Assembly: GCA_900491605.1 (NCBI GenBank)
Contig: UESW01003902.1
Location: 1,723,362 to 1,787,361 of the forward strand
Reading direction: 5' to 3'
Length of the DNA stretch: 64,000 nucleotides
Source: Calamus simplicifolius
Lineage: Eukaryota; Streptophyta; Magnoliopsida; Arecales; Arecaceae
In this document: piece after piece, positions 23,132-35,330 of the stretch
Position numbering within the stretch: position 1 is the stretch's first letter
How the letters are laid out: each line of letters starts with the position of its first letter
The notes under the pieces: model-generated
Seen by the model: only the letters and a program-made list of their open reading frames with translations
The model's database searches: none
What the model was told of the DNA's origin: nothing
Translations under genes and position numbers: made by a program

Positions 23132-26100
23132 ATGGCTTCGTCTTCCTCCGTAACCGCCGCCCAGGCCCTTGTCGGCCGCGCCATCTCCGGCCACCCCTCC
23201 CCCTCTCCTGTCCACCCGGACCGCCTCGCCTTCGGCCTCAGCTCCCTCGCCGGCCACGCGCTCAAGTCCTCCCGCCTCCAGAACCGGCGGTCGCAGGCCG
23301 CCTCCCTGCCTCGCCGCGCAGCCATCACCAGGGCGGCGGCGGTGGAGACGCTGGAGGGGACGACCGCAACGGACGCCCTGGTGGAGAAGTCGGTCAACAC
23401 GATCCGGTTCCTGTCCATCGATGCCGTCGAGAAGGCCAACTCCGGCCACCCGGGCCTTCCCATGGGGTGCGCCCCCATGGGCCACATCCTCTACGATGAG
23501 GTCATGCGCTACAACCCCAAGAATCCCTACTGGTTCAACCGCGACCGCTTCGTGCTCTCCGCCGGCCACGGGTGTATGCTCCATTACGCCCTTCTCCATC
23601 TCGCTGGCTACGATAGCGTAAAGGTGAGCGGCCTGATCTCTTATTATCCGATGCTTGATTTCTAGATTTGATGAATAGAAGAGCACAAAAGGACGGCAAC
23701 TTGATGCTCGTCTGAGGCTTGTTTCTAGATTTAACGAATAGAATAGCAGGAGAAATGTCAACTTGATGTTAGCCTGAGGCTTATTTTCAGATTGGATGAG
23801 TAGAATAGCAGAAAAAATGACAACTTGATGTTGATTTGGTTTTGTTCTCTTGTTTCTACGGATTCGGATCTGTTCTTGAATCGAAGAATTATGATTGGTA
23901 TTTAATTTTTCAGCGATGTTTTTTTATGCTTGATTAGTAACAAGAGGCATATATCCCATGGCGTTTTCCAAAATTTGATTTTGGTTTGCCTAATTCGTAG
24001 CTTTTGCTTTTACTTTATATTTGTTCTCGTTCTTTGGGGCAAAAAAAAGTTGATAAGGTAGTTTGTTTTTGATCCGACTGAAGATGGAACAGAACTAAGA
24101 GAGAAGCCGAAGCAATATGCTTGTGGTGACACCTTTGTGTTCGTCTGTAATCTTGCCATGTGATGTTTAGTGATCAAAGTTTAGATCTGTGGAACCTGGA
24201 GTGAATGTTTTCATTATTTCAGTAGGTACCTTCATGTTAATCAAAAATTTTGTTCTATGACATGGTTTTAGCAGATCAACGTGTTGATCTGAATTCAATG
24301 TTATGGTGTTGGTTGCACTTTAATCCTTTACTGATGTTTTTGATTATCCAATTTGGTATCCTTCGAGAAACAGTTGGAACTTGTGATTTGGACTCACTGA
24401 TCTTGTATTTGCCTTAGCTCTAATCTCTTACCGAGGCTTTTGATGGTTCCAATCTGATCTTTTAGGAGGATGATTTGAAGGCTTTCCGGCAGTGGGGAAG
24501 CAAACTCCTGGTCACCCTGAGAATTTTGAAACTCCTGGAATTGAAGTCACTACTGGTTTGCTTTCTGAACTGATCAAACTTCAGAGAATTCATACATGTG
24601 GCATTCCTTTTGTTCTTTTCATTTGATGTTAGTGTAAAGTGCTAATTTTCATTAATGGTTGGTGGAATGGTGCAGGTCCTCTTGGTCAGGGCATTGCAAA
24701 TGCTGTTGGATTTGCACTTGCTGAGAAGCACCTAGCTGCCCGTTTCAACAAGCCTGACATGGAGATTGTCGATCATTACACGTAACAACTCCTCATATTT
24801 ATTTTTCTGTTTTTTCCATGTTGCTTATCTACGGATGCAAACTCTGTGCATGTGGCTAATTTGATTTACTGATGGCTTTAGGTACGCTGTACTTGGTGAT
24901 GGCTGCCAAATGGAGGGCATTTCGAATGAAGCTTGTTCTCTTGCTGGGCACTGGGGTTTAGGAAAGCTGATTGCTTTTATGATGACAACCACATATCCAT
25001 TGATGGAGACACAGAGATTGCATTTACTGAAGATGTACTTGCCCGTTTCGAGGCTCTTGGTTGGCACACAATCTGGGTTAAGAATGGTAACACTGGCTAT
25101 GATGATATCCGTGCTGCAATTAAGGAAGCAAAGGCGGTGAAAGACAAACCCACACTGATCAAGGTTTGTTAAATTTGCGGAGTTATTCAAAAATAAAATA
25201 TGCAACAATGGTTCTCTTGTAAGTTTTTAAATTGTTGCTTAATGTTTGTTTTTTAGGTAACCACCACCATTGGTTATGGGTCACCGAACAAAGCAAACTC
25301 ATATAGCGTACATGGGAGTGCATTGGGTGCTAAGGAAGTTGATGCCACCAGGCAGAACCTTGGATGGGCTTTTGAGCCTTTTTTTGTTCCTGAAGATGTG
25401 AAGAGGTTTGCAAACTTTATTAGCATGTCTTTTATTTAGCATATAAATTTGAAACCTTTGGGGTAATGGTTGTTTTGGATTTGTCCATTGCAGTCACTGG
25501 AGCCGCCATGTCCCAGAAGGTGCTGCTCTTGAAGCTGAATGGAATGCTAAGTTTTCTGAATATGAGAGGAAATATAAAGAGGATGCTGCAGAGCTGAAGC
25601 ATATCATAACAGGAGAACTGCCTGCTGAATGGGAGAAGGCTCTTCCGGTGAATGTTTCCTTTACTTTCATTGTCCATTCTTCAATTAATATGTAAACTGG
25701 AAGTATGGAAGTAGCAATTATATTGACATCTTTCATTGGTATTTTTTACAATTCTTTTGCAGACATACACACTTGAAAGTCCTGCAGATGCCACTAGAAA
25801 TCTATCTCAGCAAAATCTGAATGCCCTTGCTAAAGTACTTCCGGCTTTCTAGGAGGTAGTGCTGATCTTGCATCCTCCAACATGACATTGTTGAAGATGT
25901 TTGGTAATTTCCAAAAGGACACACCTGAGGAGCGGAATGTCCGATTTGGTGTGAGGGAACATGGGATGGGTGCCATTAGTAATGGCATTGCCCACCACAG
26001 CCCTGGCCTTATCCCTTACTGCGCTACTTTCTTTGTCTTCACGGACTACATGAGAGCTGCCATAAGGATCTCAGCCTTGTCTGAGGCAGGAGTATATATG

Positions 26101-26717
26101 TGATGACACATGATTCTATTGGTCTTGGGGAAGATGGGCCTACACATCAGCCTGTTGAGCATCTGATTAGCTTCCGAGCCATGCCCAACATTTTGATGCT
26201 CCGTCCAGCTGATGGGAGTGAGACTGCTGGTGCATACAAGGTTGCCATTCTCAACAGGAAGAGGCCATCAATCCTTGCTCTTTCTCGTCAGAAGCTTCCT
26301 CAGCTTGCAGGAACATCAGTTGAAGGAGTTGAGAAGGGAGGATATATTATTTCAGACAACTCATCTGGTAACAAACCAGATCTCATTATTATGAGCACTG
26401 GCTCAGAATTGGAGATTGCTGCCAAGGCTGCAGATGAGTTGAGGAAGGAGGGGAAAGCAGTCAGAGTTGTCTCGCTTGTCAGCTGGGAGTTGTTTGATGA
26501 GCAGTCTGATGAGTACAAAGAGAGTGTCCTCCCTGCTGCTGTCACTGCTAGGATTAGTATTGAAGCAGGATCCACACTTGGGTGGGAGAAGTATGTTGGG
26601 ACCAAGGGCAAGGCTATTGGGATCGACCGGTTTGGTGCAAGTGCTCCTGCTGGGCGGGTCTATAAGGAATTTGGTATAACAGCCGAGAAAGTCATTGAAG
26701 CAGCCAAATCTCTATAA
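23132..26717 (+). CDS. TKL: Transketolase, plastid (seven exons)
   Basis: Thiamine-diphosphate enzyme that moves two-carbon ketol units in the Calvin cycle and pentose phosphate pathway, in the plastid stroma. Exons: 23132-23623, 24466-24555, 24676-24781, 24882-25163, 25257-25405, 25494-25647, 25763-26717, all with GT-AG introns and consistent phases. The first ~65 residues are a Ser/Ala/Arg-rich transit peptide (MASSSSVTAAQALVGRA). The mature part shows NTIRFLSIDAVEKANSGHPG, the diphosphate motif GDGCQMEGISNEA, the pyrimidine domain (FGVREHGMGAISNGIA) and the C-domain ending ITAEKVIEAAKSL. Expected length is about 743 residues, normal for the plant enzyme. Four single-base losses break the frame: near 24502-24504, 24975-24978, 25843 and 26092. 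Each fits a shortened base run, so I read the gene as intact with sequence errors; the alternative is a very young pseudogene. Confidence 0.93.
23654..23835 (+). repeat. Three tandem ~62-bp repeats in transketolase intron 1
   Basis: Starting 30 bases inside intron 1, the block TTCTAGATTTGATGAATAGA ... CAACTTGATG occurs three times; CAACTTGATG recurs at 23,698, 23,759 and 23,821. The copies differ by substitutions and small indels. Confidence 0.8.
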
Positions 26718-26853
26718 GGTTATCTTCTCTATGGTCCTTCCCTTCTCATGGTTACACGGAGAATCTTCTTTGCAGAGCCTCCCTGCTGGCAGTTAAAAGA
26801 CACTGGTGGGGAAGAAGCCAGCTTTGGCAGATTGCGTATGGCCTTTGGCCCGT

Positions 26854-26859
26854 AATAAA
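26854..26859 (+). terminator. Poly(A) signal of transketolase
   Basis: AATAAA, 137 bases after the stop codon, followed by T-rich sequence. This is the best plant-type polyadenylation signal in the 3' region. Confidence 0.6.
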
Positions 26860-26869
26860 ACCATTCATA

Positions 26870-27664
26870 TTTCGGCAAACTTTTTCCATTTTATAGTTCA
26901 TAAAGTTGAGTCTTCTTCTTGGTCTGATTTAGTGGAGTAATCGTATCTGATGTTTGCATCAAACTGTTCTATTTTATTCCTTTCAAGCTTGAATGTCTTC
27001 ATTCAAAAATATTTTGAGATGTAATTCTGAACCTTCTGCTTTTTAAGCATGCACTATGTTGTCTGGTTTTCTCTTGGTTGATGTTGATGTTTGCATGTCG
27101 GTTTCTTCCTTCCCTATGTGCTTGGTGTTTTAACTTGTGGCACTGAGGCATCCATGTTGAAAGAAAGCCTTTGAAGCAAGATGTCATATTTTGCCTAAAT
27201 GAAGCTGGCCTTTTTCTTTCTGTACTCCCATTGTTCTGTTTAATCATTCTAAATGTTCTTGCTAGATGTGATTATATGTTGTTGCAGCCTTTAATAGGAA
27301 AGGAAATATGTCTCATAAGAGAAAATCAACTAATTTTATATAGTAACAGTGAGACTAATGGGAAGAGATGAGCACGACTAATGTTTGATGTCTGCTGATT
27401 GTTGGGTATCTGAAAAGTGAAAAGATTACCCTATGGTTACATGAGCTCAAATTAAACAAAGACATGTCTCTTTCCGGCGCTAGAGGGCTGCCCTATGATT
27501 ACATGAGCTCAGGAATGTATAAAAGAGGCATGTCATGCCTCTGCTGACCATTATTATTCCTCCTTTTATCCCATCTCCTTCCATATTGCAAGCTCCTTGA
27601 CATCTTGGTTGTATGAATATCCACTCATATATTCCAAAGTACAGCATAACCTCGTGATTTAAAT
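26870..27664. other. 3' flank of transketolase; no gene seen
   Basis: No coding signal. A 20-base word CCCTATG(G/A)TTACATGAGCTC is repeated at about 27,430 and 27,491. A 19-base near-perfect palindrome with arms AGAGGCATG/CATGCCTCT lies at about 27,525-27,543. Confidence 0.5.
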
Positions 27665-28975
27665 GCAGCGGTTGGTTTTGGTGGAATAATGGGACTATGG
27701 AGCGAGCCCTTCACTCCAAAAGATGGGTGGATGTATGTGCTTCAAAGGACACAGATTGGTTTTGGATTCTTTCAATTAGGCTATGTTGGCCAAACAGGGT
27801 TGGCGTCTACTTCAAAATCAAGGGAGAATCATGAGCCCTTATTGACAGGCCTAAGGTGGAGAATGGGGGGATCGGCAAAGTGTGAGCGTCTGGAATGATG
27901 GATGCTTCCTCAACCAGTAACCTACAAGGTTGTCCCACTGGTGAGCAACTTGCTGGGAGTAGATGTAAGGGTGTCTGATTTGATTTCCGAGGAAGGCAAT
28001 TTCAGGAAGAAAAAATTGATTAATTTGTGCTTTTTGCTGCGTGAAGCAAATGTAATTTGGAAAATTCCTCTGAGCTATAATAAACAAGAGGATAGACTTT
28101 TTTGGACCCAGACAATGAATGATAAATTTTATGTTAATACTGCTTACCATCTGGCTCATACTCTGAACTAGAAAGATGAGAGGGAGGGCATAATCATACT
28201 TCATCTGAACGGAGTAAACCCTTTATTGAAGCTAGCTTGGGCTCTCCTAGCTGTGTACCAAAGATCAAGTTTCCCAGACAACTTGATTAAAAGAAGAAAT
28301 CTAGTTGAAGAGAGCAGCCCTTTATGTGAAATGGCTGAAGAGTCTCTGATCCATAATTCTAAGAATTGCCAGTTCGTAAGTATGGAATCATTTTAATACT
28401 GATTGTGGGAGAATTCAGGTGGGTGATGTCAGAGAATGGTTGTTGTCTTGCTTCATTGACTCGAAGAATAGAAATGTTGCAGTTTATGGTAGCTTGAGTC
28501 TACATGCTGATGAGATCGTTTGAAGGGCTGACATTGGCTGCAGAGTTTATGGAAGCAAAGGTTTCAATTCCTACAGCAAGGCCTGCTTGTTCTGCTGACT
28601 CAGTGCAATAGCAGCCACCAGCTCAAGGGGAAGTGAAGGTTAATGTGGATGGTGTTAATTTTAGTGAGGATACAGTGGGGATTGATGTTATTATCAGATC
28701 AGAGCTTCAGATAGTGTTTGTATGGCTGCATTTTCTCAAAATCTCTGAAAGGTATGTGATGCCATAGTAGTTGAGGCATTCATGGTTCTCAGAGGTGTAA
28801 AATTAAGCTTATAGATGTGGTTTTGTGAGTTGTGGTTGAAAGTGATGCATTGACCCTTTGAAGGCCCTGGCTGATCTTTCTTTAATGGAGCATGCTTCTT
28901 TTTGGTCACTTAGTAGCTCTATATAAAATAATAAAATAACTATCAGATATCCTCATGGTCAATGTCCACTCGGAG
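27665..28975 (+). mobile_element. Decayed LINE ORF2 3' half (second LINE family)
   Basis: Translation in shifting frames gives WLPQPVTYKVV-like, RVSDLISEEGNF, ANVIWKIPLSYNKQEDRLFW and FYVNTAYHLAHTL (post-RT and zf-RVT linker), then NLIKRRNLVEESSPLCEMAE (zinc-finger region, 28,280-28,330) and AQGEVKVNVDGVNFSEDT (RNase H start, about 28,620). It is more decayed than, and distinct in sequence from, the LINE family at 1-15 kb. No poly(A) tail or ends found. Confidence 0.75.
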
Positions 28976-29641
28976 AGAAGAAATTTTGCTGGGAATGGGA
29001 ATTCATCAAAATCAATTAGAATCTAATATGATTATCGATTGGTATAACAATCATACAATGCAATGAAATAAGCATATTATTGCTTATTTCTTAAATATGC
29101 AAATGATAAAATTGTATGCGTATGGATGGATGTATGTATGTATGTATAACGTGTCACATCAGTGTGGAAAAAGATGCATCAGTGGTCCGGGAATGGAATA
29201 CACCCGTGCCATGCCATCGTACGCCACCAAACCAATCTAGATTGAATCTTAAGTTTTTTTTTTTTAATGCACACAAAAGGATGATGCTTGACCGTTAAAA
29301 CTATATGCCCACCAAACCCCCATGGTGTTAGGTGACGGAGGCCATGGACTTTAGTCTATAATTTGTTGCGAAGGTTGGTGGGCTGTCAACCGCGGGACGG
29401 ACACCATGAAACCTAACTCACCCATGTGAACCCTTGGCAGAACCAACTCATTCTTCGAGGCCCACCAATTCTCCCCGTCGCCACGTACGGTCACATGTTG
29501 CGCCTCCTTGAAAGCGATCATAGCTTTTAGCTTTTGGATCAAGCATGTCTATAAATATATATATATATATAAAGTTTACGATGAACGATTGGATGGCAAA
29601 CCCTATCACTTATTATTTAATTTTTGATTATAGCAGTAAAA
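28976..29641. other. Intergenic DNA; no gene seen
   Basis: Contains a short GTAT/GGAT repeat (about 29,115-29,145) and an (AT)n tract near 29,553-29,570. No convincing coding frame. Confidence 0.5.
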
Positions 29642-30870
29642 TGATTTCTATCTATTGCCGTTGAAATCTGTCCTCCGGCTCGGGCGCGATTGGGCTGCAG
29701 CGCGGGCTTCCTCCGGGACGGACCTGCAAGACAGTCCTCACGCGAGAAGCGTTGGGGGTGGCCCTCTGCGGAAGACCCTCCGACGCCCAAGTCAGTGGAG
29801 ACCAGCAATCAACAAATATGGGGAGAAGGATCCCCCGGGAAGAGTTCCTCCGAGCTCTCGTGGGAGCTTTCATGGCGGAGTGTAAGAACTGTAAATAAAA
29901 ATGGGCGTAGAATAGCCGTACCTGAGAGGCTTGAGGGTGGTAGTATTTATAGGCGGTCACCTGACTTCTTGGACGTGCTCTGGATGAGGTCTGAAAGTTG
30001 TTGGGATTCGAAACGGATTCGAATCATGTTGTTATAGGCCGGTAGGATCCATATCTGGTTAGTTAGAGGATCGACGATTGGGAGGCGGGAAGAGCTGGCC
30101 GATGGATCGAGACTCAATGGCTGTGTGGTCCCTAGGCCATTATTGTAGGTCCTAGGCCACGTCATGGCATAATTCCTTGTTTGGAATCTTATTCTGTTAC
30201 AGTAAATTTGAACTCTCCCGCGCCAGATTCCGCAGAGGTCTGAAGTAGCTCGGATCGAATGGTCGAGGAATGGTCTGGCCTTGATGGCAGTAGCGTAAGA
30301 ATAGCTCGGGTTGCCGAGGCATAAGGTTGGCCGAACCTGCCGAAGTATAATGTGGTTGGCCGAGTCAGACTTCTGTGAAGCATGGAGTCAAGAACTCTTT
30401 GTCTCGGCTTTATGACGCCATCCTTCCTTACGCAAAAAGTGCCAAGAGGGCAACGTTGCAGCCATAAATGCCTTAATGATGGAAGGAGATAAGGCATTAA
30501 ATGCCTTAAAGCATGTAAATGCACATTGCCTTTATGAGGCCATAATTGCGTTGGTGCGAAGATCATGATGCGGTTGCGGAAACCGAGCTAGCCGAACTAT
30601 ATTTGCCAAGGCATGTTAGGTTGAAGTATATTTGCCGAGGCATGCTGGCCAAGTCATTATGACCGTTCTGCATTATTGAATGCTCTGACTTATTGATTTG
30701 ACGGATATTAATGAGGGGCCCTTGGGAGACGTGATCCTTTTTTCCCTCTTGTTCTCTTTCTTCATAATGAGAAGACTCTTTCCGCTAGAATATCGCGCCA
30801 GCAAGGCATTTGGACTCGGCGCGACCCCATCGCCGATGTGAGCGGTCAATAATGTAATGATAATTTACCC
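29642..30870 (-). mobile_element. Probable solo LTR of a Ty3/gypsy element
   Basis: GC-rich block in AT-rich surroundings with features shared with the gypsy LTRs further on. These are a TATA box readable on the minus strand (CCTATAAATACTACC, plus-strand 29,941-29,955), a downstream CCCTCCGACGCCCAAGT-like U5 word, and repeated GCCGAGGCAT words in the presumed U3. The lower end TGATTTC at 29,642 would be the CA end on the minus strand. The upper boundary is uncertain, and no matching second LTR or target-site duplication was found. Confidence 0.45.
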
Positions 30871-30895
30871 CTCGTCACTATCTTATTGTACTTAA

Positions 30896-30974
30896 ATAAA
30901 TTTTATACTCTGATTTATTTGAGTTTGACCCGCGTTAGAATGATGTAATTATCCATTTGTATAAAAAAAAAAAA
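30896..30974 (+). mobile_element. LINE 3'-tail scrap
   Basis: Roughly 80 bases matching the LINE family 3' UTR (TTTATACTCTGATTTATTTG, then CATTTGTA and an A12 tract). Coding sequence is absent. It lies immediately after the probable solo LTR. Confidence 0.65.
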
Positions 30975-32039
30975 GCTATAACTAAAGGATGGCAGAGTGG
31001 CACCTAAACAATTCGAATTCAACGTGAAATAGTTGGATTTGGATTAATTTCAAGCGAATTCATATTATAAATGTATGGATACAATTATGATAAAAAATTA
31101 TTTATTAAAATTAAATTTAATATAATTTATTTAATAAATTAATTATGTATATTATATTGCATTATATTATTTATTTAATAATTATACTGTATATTTGCTT
31201 AAATTTTTGTTATAATTAATGAATTATATTATATTTGTTGGCATGATGCAAAAATATAAATTAATATTTTTGTTACAATTTATTTATGTACACATATAAT
31301 GCATTGCAATTTAAAAGAAAAAAAAAATTAAAGTGGAGACTTTGCATTTTTGATTTTAAGATTTTTGCGTAAATACATTGCGCAATCGCACCAATCCAAC
31401 CGGTCGAAAGATAAAAGCACGTGCTCCTGTCACACTTTCGCTCTAACTCCACATGGGGAGGACCATCCAATTTGTTATTTACCTTTCTTTTTTTTTTTCA
31501 TAGCTTTTAGTTTAGTGTTAATGAGATTCAGATAACTAACAAAAATTAGGGCACTTTAATGTACAATATAATAGCTATATGCCTTGTTTGACAAGTAGAT
31601 AAATTAAAATATATATGAATAAACTACATTTATTTAGTTTTCATGCATCACAACCTTTTAGCACTCAAATGCAATATATTGAAGCAGGAAAAAATAAATA
31701 AAACTCATAAAATGTTGAAAACAAAACTTTTGATCTTATTCTTCTTAAATCCATCAACATAATAATTATATTTATTATATCACTAATTTTATATGATAGA
31801 CAAAAATTGAATCAGCACACAAAATAGTAAAGTGAAAATTGATTGCTAGGTTTAGAATAATTTTAGTGCATATTATATTCACTTTTATATCTATGTAGAT
31901 AAAAAATAATTTAAAATAAATAAAATTATAGTAGAATATTTGAAATTTTAAACTTTAGGAATAATCTTTCTAAATTTAATTATTAGTCACTAAATTTAAA
32001 GAATTGCCTAATGTTGAAACATGGTTGCAGCAGTCTTAT
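30975..32039. other. AT-rich intergenic DNA; no gene seen
   Basis: Nothing recognisable; long A/T-rich runs only. Confidence 0.5.
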
Positions 32040-32470
32040 CGAAGCCATCGGATAACAGTAAGAGAGTTCCCCTCAATGAAGAGGCTATGAGCATGAAGGA
32101 TTCAAATAGCATACTAAACATCAGTCCAAGTTGTATAAGGCTCTACTAGAGGAACAGAGGAGACTAGGAAGCCAAGTCCTTCTATCACCACTATTGCTCT
32201 ATCGCTCCCACGAATAACAAATGCTGAACCTGCTAATCTGCCTCGAATACTTCCATCAAAGTTGATTTTAACAAATCCTGGGGGGCTCTCAAGAGATAAA
32301 GATTGGATGTCGGATCACTGCTGAGGCAGCAGGGAAACCCCAGAGGCCAAAGTTATCAGAATCAAATGCAATGCAATGGAGAGTGTATTTGGCTGATAAA
32401 GATATGGTTTTTCTCACTATCCTAACGAAGGAAGGGGACAATGTCATCAGTGAAGATAAGTAGATTCAAT
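32040..32470 (-). mobile_element. Degenerate LINE RNase H fragment
   Basis: The minus strand reads GFVKINFDGSIRGRLAGSAF-like sequence (32,290-32,200), preceded by the WGFPAASA-type linker, matching the LINE family RNase H start. Stops and small indels throughout. No tail seen at its low end. Confidence 0.75.
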
Positions 32471-32671
32471 GATAAGATTGTTTTGCTTATCAAAGGATAT
32501 GCGCAACATTTTTATTGAGTTGAAAGGGCATACATGTCTTTTAATAAATTTAGGACATGCGCATAATTAGTTTTTAAATCCAAATAAAGGGACGCACATC
32601 TATTGCAACAATTTGAGGGATAAATCATAAATGGGTCTTTTGGACGAGCTAGGGACATATGCATCATATAA

Positions 32672-33256
32672 GGAAAAGATTTTGTACATCGTATTCGGTG
32701 CAGCAAGTCCTATATGGGCTGTACCGTTCCTTTTTATTAATCCACATGTGTATGACACCCATTAAAAAATGTTAAGACACCTTTATGACATCTCAAGAAA
32801 AAAATTTACGACATTTCAGTTTTAAACTTACGACACCCCAGTTTTAAACTTACGACACCCATTCAGAAAGCAAAAAAAAAAATTACGACACCCAGTTATA
32901 AACTTACGATACCGTAGCTATAAAATTACGATATCCACTCTGAAAATGTGTCTGTACACAAATTCTAAAAAAAGCTGAATGGGTATTAATACACGTCACG
33001 TCAAAATTTAATACTCGTTCAGCTTTTCTTTAGAATTTATGTACAGACACGTTTTCTGAACGGGTGTCGTAAGTTTAAAACTAGGGTATCATAATTTTTT
33101 TTTTGCTTTCTGAACATAAGTTTAGAATTGAGTATCGTAATTTTTTTCTCGGAATGTCATAAAGTTGTTTAACATTTTTTAATAAGTATCGACCAATAAA
33201 AAAGAATGGTGCAATTCATGTAAGATTTACTGTGCAGTGTACAAAATCTTTTTCCG
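32672..33256. mobile_element. Foldback MITE, 585 bp, with 8-bp target-site duplication
   Basis: Ends are inverted: GGAAAAGATTTTGTACA at 32,672 and TGTACAAAATCTTTTTCC near 33,255. Pairing continues inward for much of the length (for example AATTCTAAAAAAAGCTGAA against TTCAGCTTTTCTTTAGAATT either side of about 32,995), so almost the whole element can fold back. TCATATAA is duplicated at 32,664-32,671 and 33,257-33,264. The size of the duplication fits hAT (8) or Mutator-like (9) transposases; long arms favour the Mutator-like group. Inside, TTTAAACTTACGACACC-like words recur. No coding capacity. Confidence 0.85.
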
Positions 33257-33264
33257 TCATATAA

Positions 33265-33718
33265 TTCTGGGAACCAAAGCAGGGATTTGATCCCGTTTCG
33301 TGGACTTGACTCTCAGTCATCTCTAGCCATCCCTAAGCCGGTCCTCGGCTGGCCGTCCTTCACCCCATAATTTTCACAGCAGCAGCTGATTGCTTGGTCA
33401 CCAACGGCCTCTGCCAACCGTCTAAGAACAAGATACGATGGTAAGAAGCCACCAGCTGATCTGAGATTAAGCCCTTTTCTCTTCTTCCTAGCTTCCGGCA
33501 TTGATCGGCTTAACCGAAAGTCAAGAAAGAAAACCTGTGTCTAGCCATCCAATCCAGAATTATTTTGCTTATTCCAGTATGCTCGGCGACTGATGTTGGA
33601 ACATGAGGCCCTGGCGATAAGAACAGAGCATCAGCCCTATTAGCTTGCCGACAGCCCTCCCATGGCTGCAAGAAGTTTGGAAGGACTCACTAAGGATGAA
33701 CTTAAAGAGGAAGAATGA
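33265..33718. other. Short intergenic stretch; no gene seen
   Basis: Moderate GC content, no recognisable protein and no RNA gene. It ends at the lower LTR of the 13.8-kb gypsy element. Confidence 0.5.
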
Positions 33719-35311
33719 TGACGCCCGATCACTGGTCCTAAATGTCAGGAGAAAGAAGCGGAATGATTAGTGGATCTTCGCTCCACCGAGTTACCTGCAA
33801 AAAGTCCCAGGACCGGAGGGATTCTTCGATGGGACCCTCCAACGCTCAAGTTAGCAATCGAGGTCACAACTGAGGAAGAGCTCAAGTGAGCTCTTTTTAG
33901 ATGAAAGTGTTCTCAGGGAGGAGGGATCCCTCCGAGTGTTGAGATAGCGATTCCTTGAGTTTTTTTTTCTCGTACTTGATTATTGAGTGGATTCACCTTT
34001 TTATAGGGGTTGACAGTTGCATGATCACGTAGGATTCCGTGAAAAAAGAATGTCTGCGGAGTTCTTGAGAGTTGCGTGAATCTGGACCGGTGGGTGGGTC
34101 CTGTCCCATCGGAGAGGGAGAACAACGGTGGTTGGTGGGCTACATCCCATCAGCCAGCGGGGCTATTGGGTAGTTGGGTCCATTCCCATCAGCGACATGG
34201 CCAGTGGGTAGTTGGATCTAGCGTTGTCAGGCGGCGCGGGTCAGGAAGGTGGCGTCCAGAACCACCAGGGCCGTGCTGGGGCTGATTTTGGAGGAAACGG
34301 GGGCGTCTCGACTCTCCCGAGGGAGCCGAGGCTGAGCTGGGTCGACCAGGGATGGCCGGGGCCAACCTCACCGACCAGGAAGTGCCGGGACGGGGCCGAC
34401 CAAGAATGGTCAGGGCCGACTCGGCGGGCCTGGAGATGCCGGGGCCGAGCGGGGCCGACCAGGAATGGTCGGAGCCGACTCGGCAGACCTGGAGCTGCCG
34501 GGGTCGAGCGGGGCTGATATAGATGGTCGGGCCCAACTCGGCGGGCTTGGAGATGCCGGGGCCGAGCGGGGTCGACCAAGAATGGTCGGGGCCGACTCGG
34601 CGGGCTTGGAGACGTCGGGGCCGAGCAGGGTCGACTAGGAATGGTCGGGGCCGACTCGGCAGACCTGGAGCTGCCGGGGTTGTGCGGGGCCGACCAAGAA
34701 TGGTCGGGGCTGACTCGGCGAGCTTGGAGACGCCGGGGCCGAGCGGGGCCAACCAGGAATGGTCGGGGCTGACTCGGCGGACCTAGAGACGCCGGGGGCC
34801 GAGCGGGGCCAACCAGGAATGGTCGAGGCCGACTCAGTGGGCTTGGAGACGCCGGGGCCGAGCGGGGCTGACCAGGAATGGTCGGGGCCAACTCGGCGGG
34901 CCTGGACACGTCGGAGGCCGAGCGGGGCCGACCAGGAATGGTCGGGGCCGACTCGGTGGGCTTGGAGACGCCGGAGCCGAGCGGGGCCGACCAGGAATGG
35001 TCGGGGCCGACTCGGCAGGCCTGGGACGCCGGGGCCGAGCGGGCCAACTCGGCGGACCTGGAGACGCCGGGGGCCGAGGGCCGAGCGGGGCCGACCAGGA
35101 ATGGTCGGGCCAACCCGGCGGGCTTAGAGACGTCAAGGCTGAGCGGGGCCGACCAGGAATGGTCGGGGCCGACTCGGCGGGCCTGGAGACGCTGGGGCCG
35201 AGCGGGGCCGACCAGGAATGGTCGGGGCCGACTCAGCGAACCTGGAGACGCCAGGTGCACTAATATTTTGGTTTTGCCGAAATTGCCCTTATGGCTATGC
35301 CAGCCACATCA
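33719..35311 (-). repeat. 3' LTR of element 1
   Basis: 1,593 bp. It shares with the other LTR the words ATCACTGGTCCT, GGAATGATTAG, CTCAAGTTAGCAATCGAGG, and the end GGCTATGCCAGCCACATCA. A TATA box reads on the minus strand at 33,998-34,005 (CTATAAAAAGG). It is 177 bp shorter than the 5' LTR, the length of three array units. Confidence 0.93.
34330..35255. repeat. ~59-bp tandem array in the 3' LTR
   Basis: About 15-16 copies of a GC-rich unit of about 59 bp containing GACCAGGAATGGTC (5-base arms around GGAA), GGGGCCGACTCGGCGGGC and TGGAGACGCCGGGGCCGAG. The array lies in U3, upstream of the TATA box with respect to element transcription. Because most spacing is near-multiples of three, it throws up long open frames on both strands that are not genes. 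Confidence 0.93.
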
Positions 35312-35330
35312 GATGCCCCCCCGCCCCTGA
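35312..35330 (-). other. Polypurine tract of element 1
   Basis: On the minus strand AGGGGCGGGGGGGCATC runs directly into the 3' LTR start TGATGTGG. Position and composition fit the primer for plus-strand DNA synthesis. Confidence 0.75.

Noticed and set aside
22985..23761. 258-residue minus-strand frame across transketolase exon 1
   Set aside because: Shadow of the GC-rich first exon; no recognisable protein and it spans the leader and intron.
24466..26103. Programmed frameshifting in transketolase
   Set aside because: Four separate sites, no slippery-site context, and the same type of loss occurs in unrelated genes; sequence error is simpler.
34241..35260. A 339-residue minus-strand open frame plus long plus-strand frames over the 3' LTR
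   Set aside because: They are Pro/Arg/Ser repeats created by the 59-bp GC-rich array; similar frames exist on both strands and shift between units.
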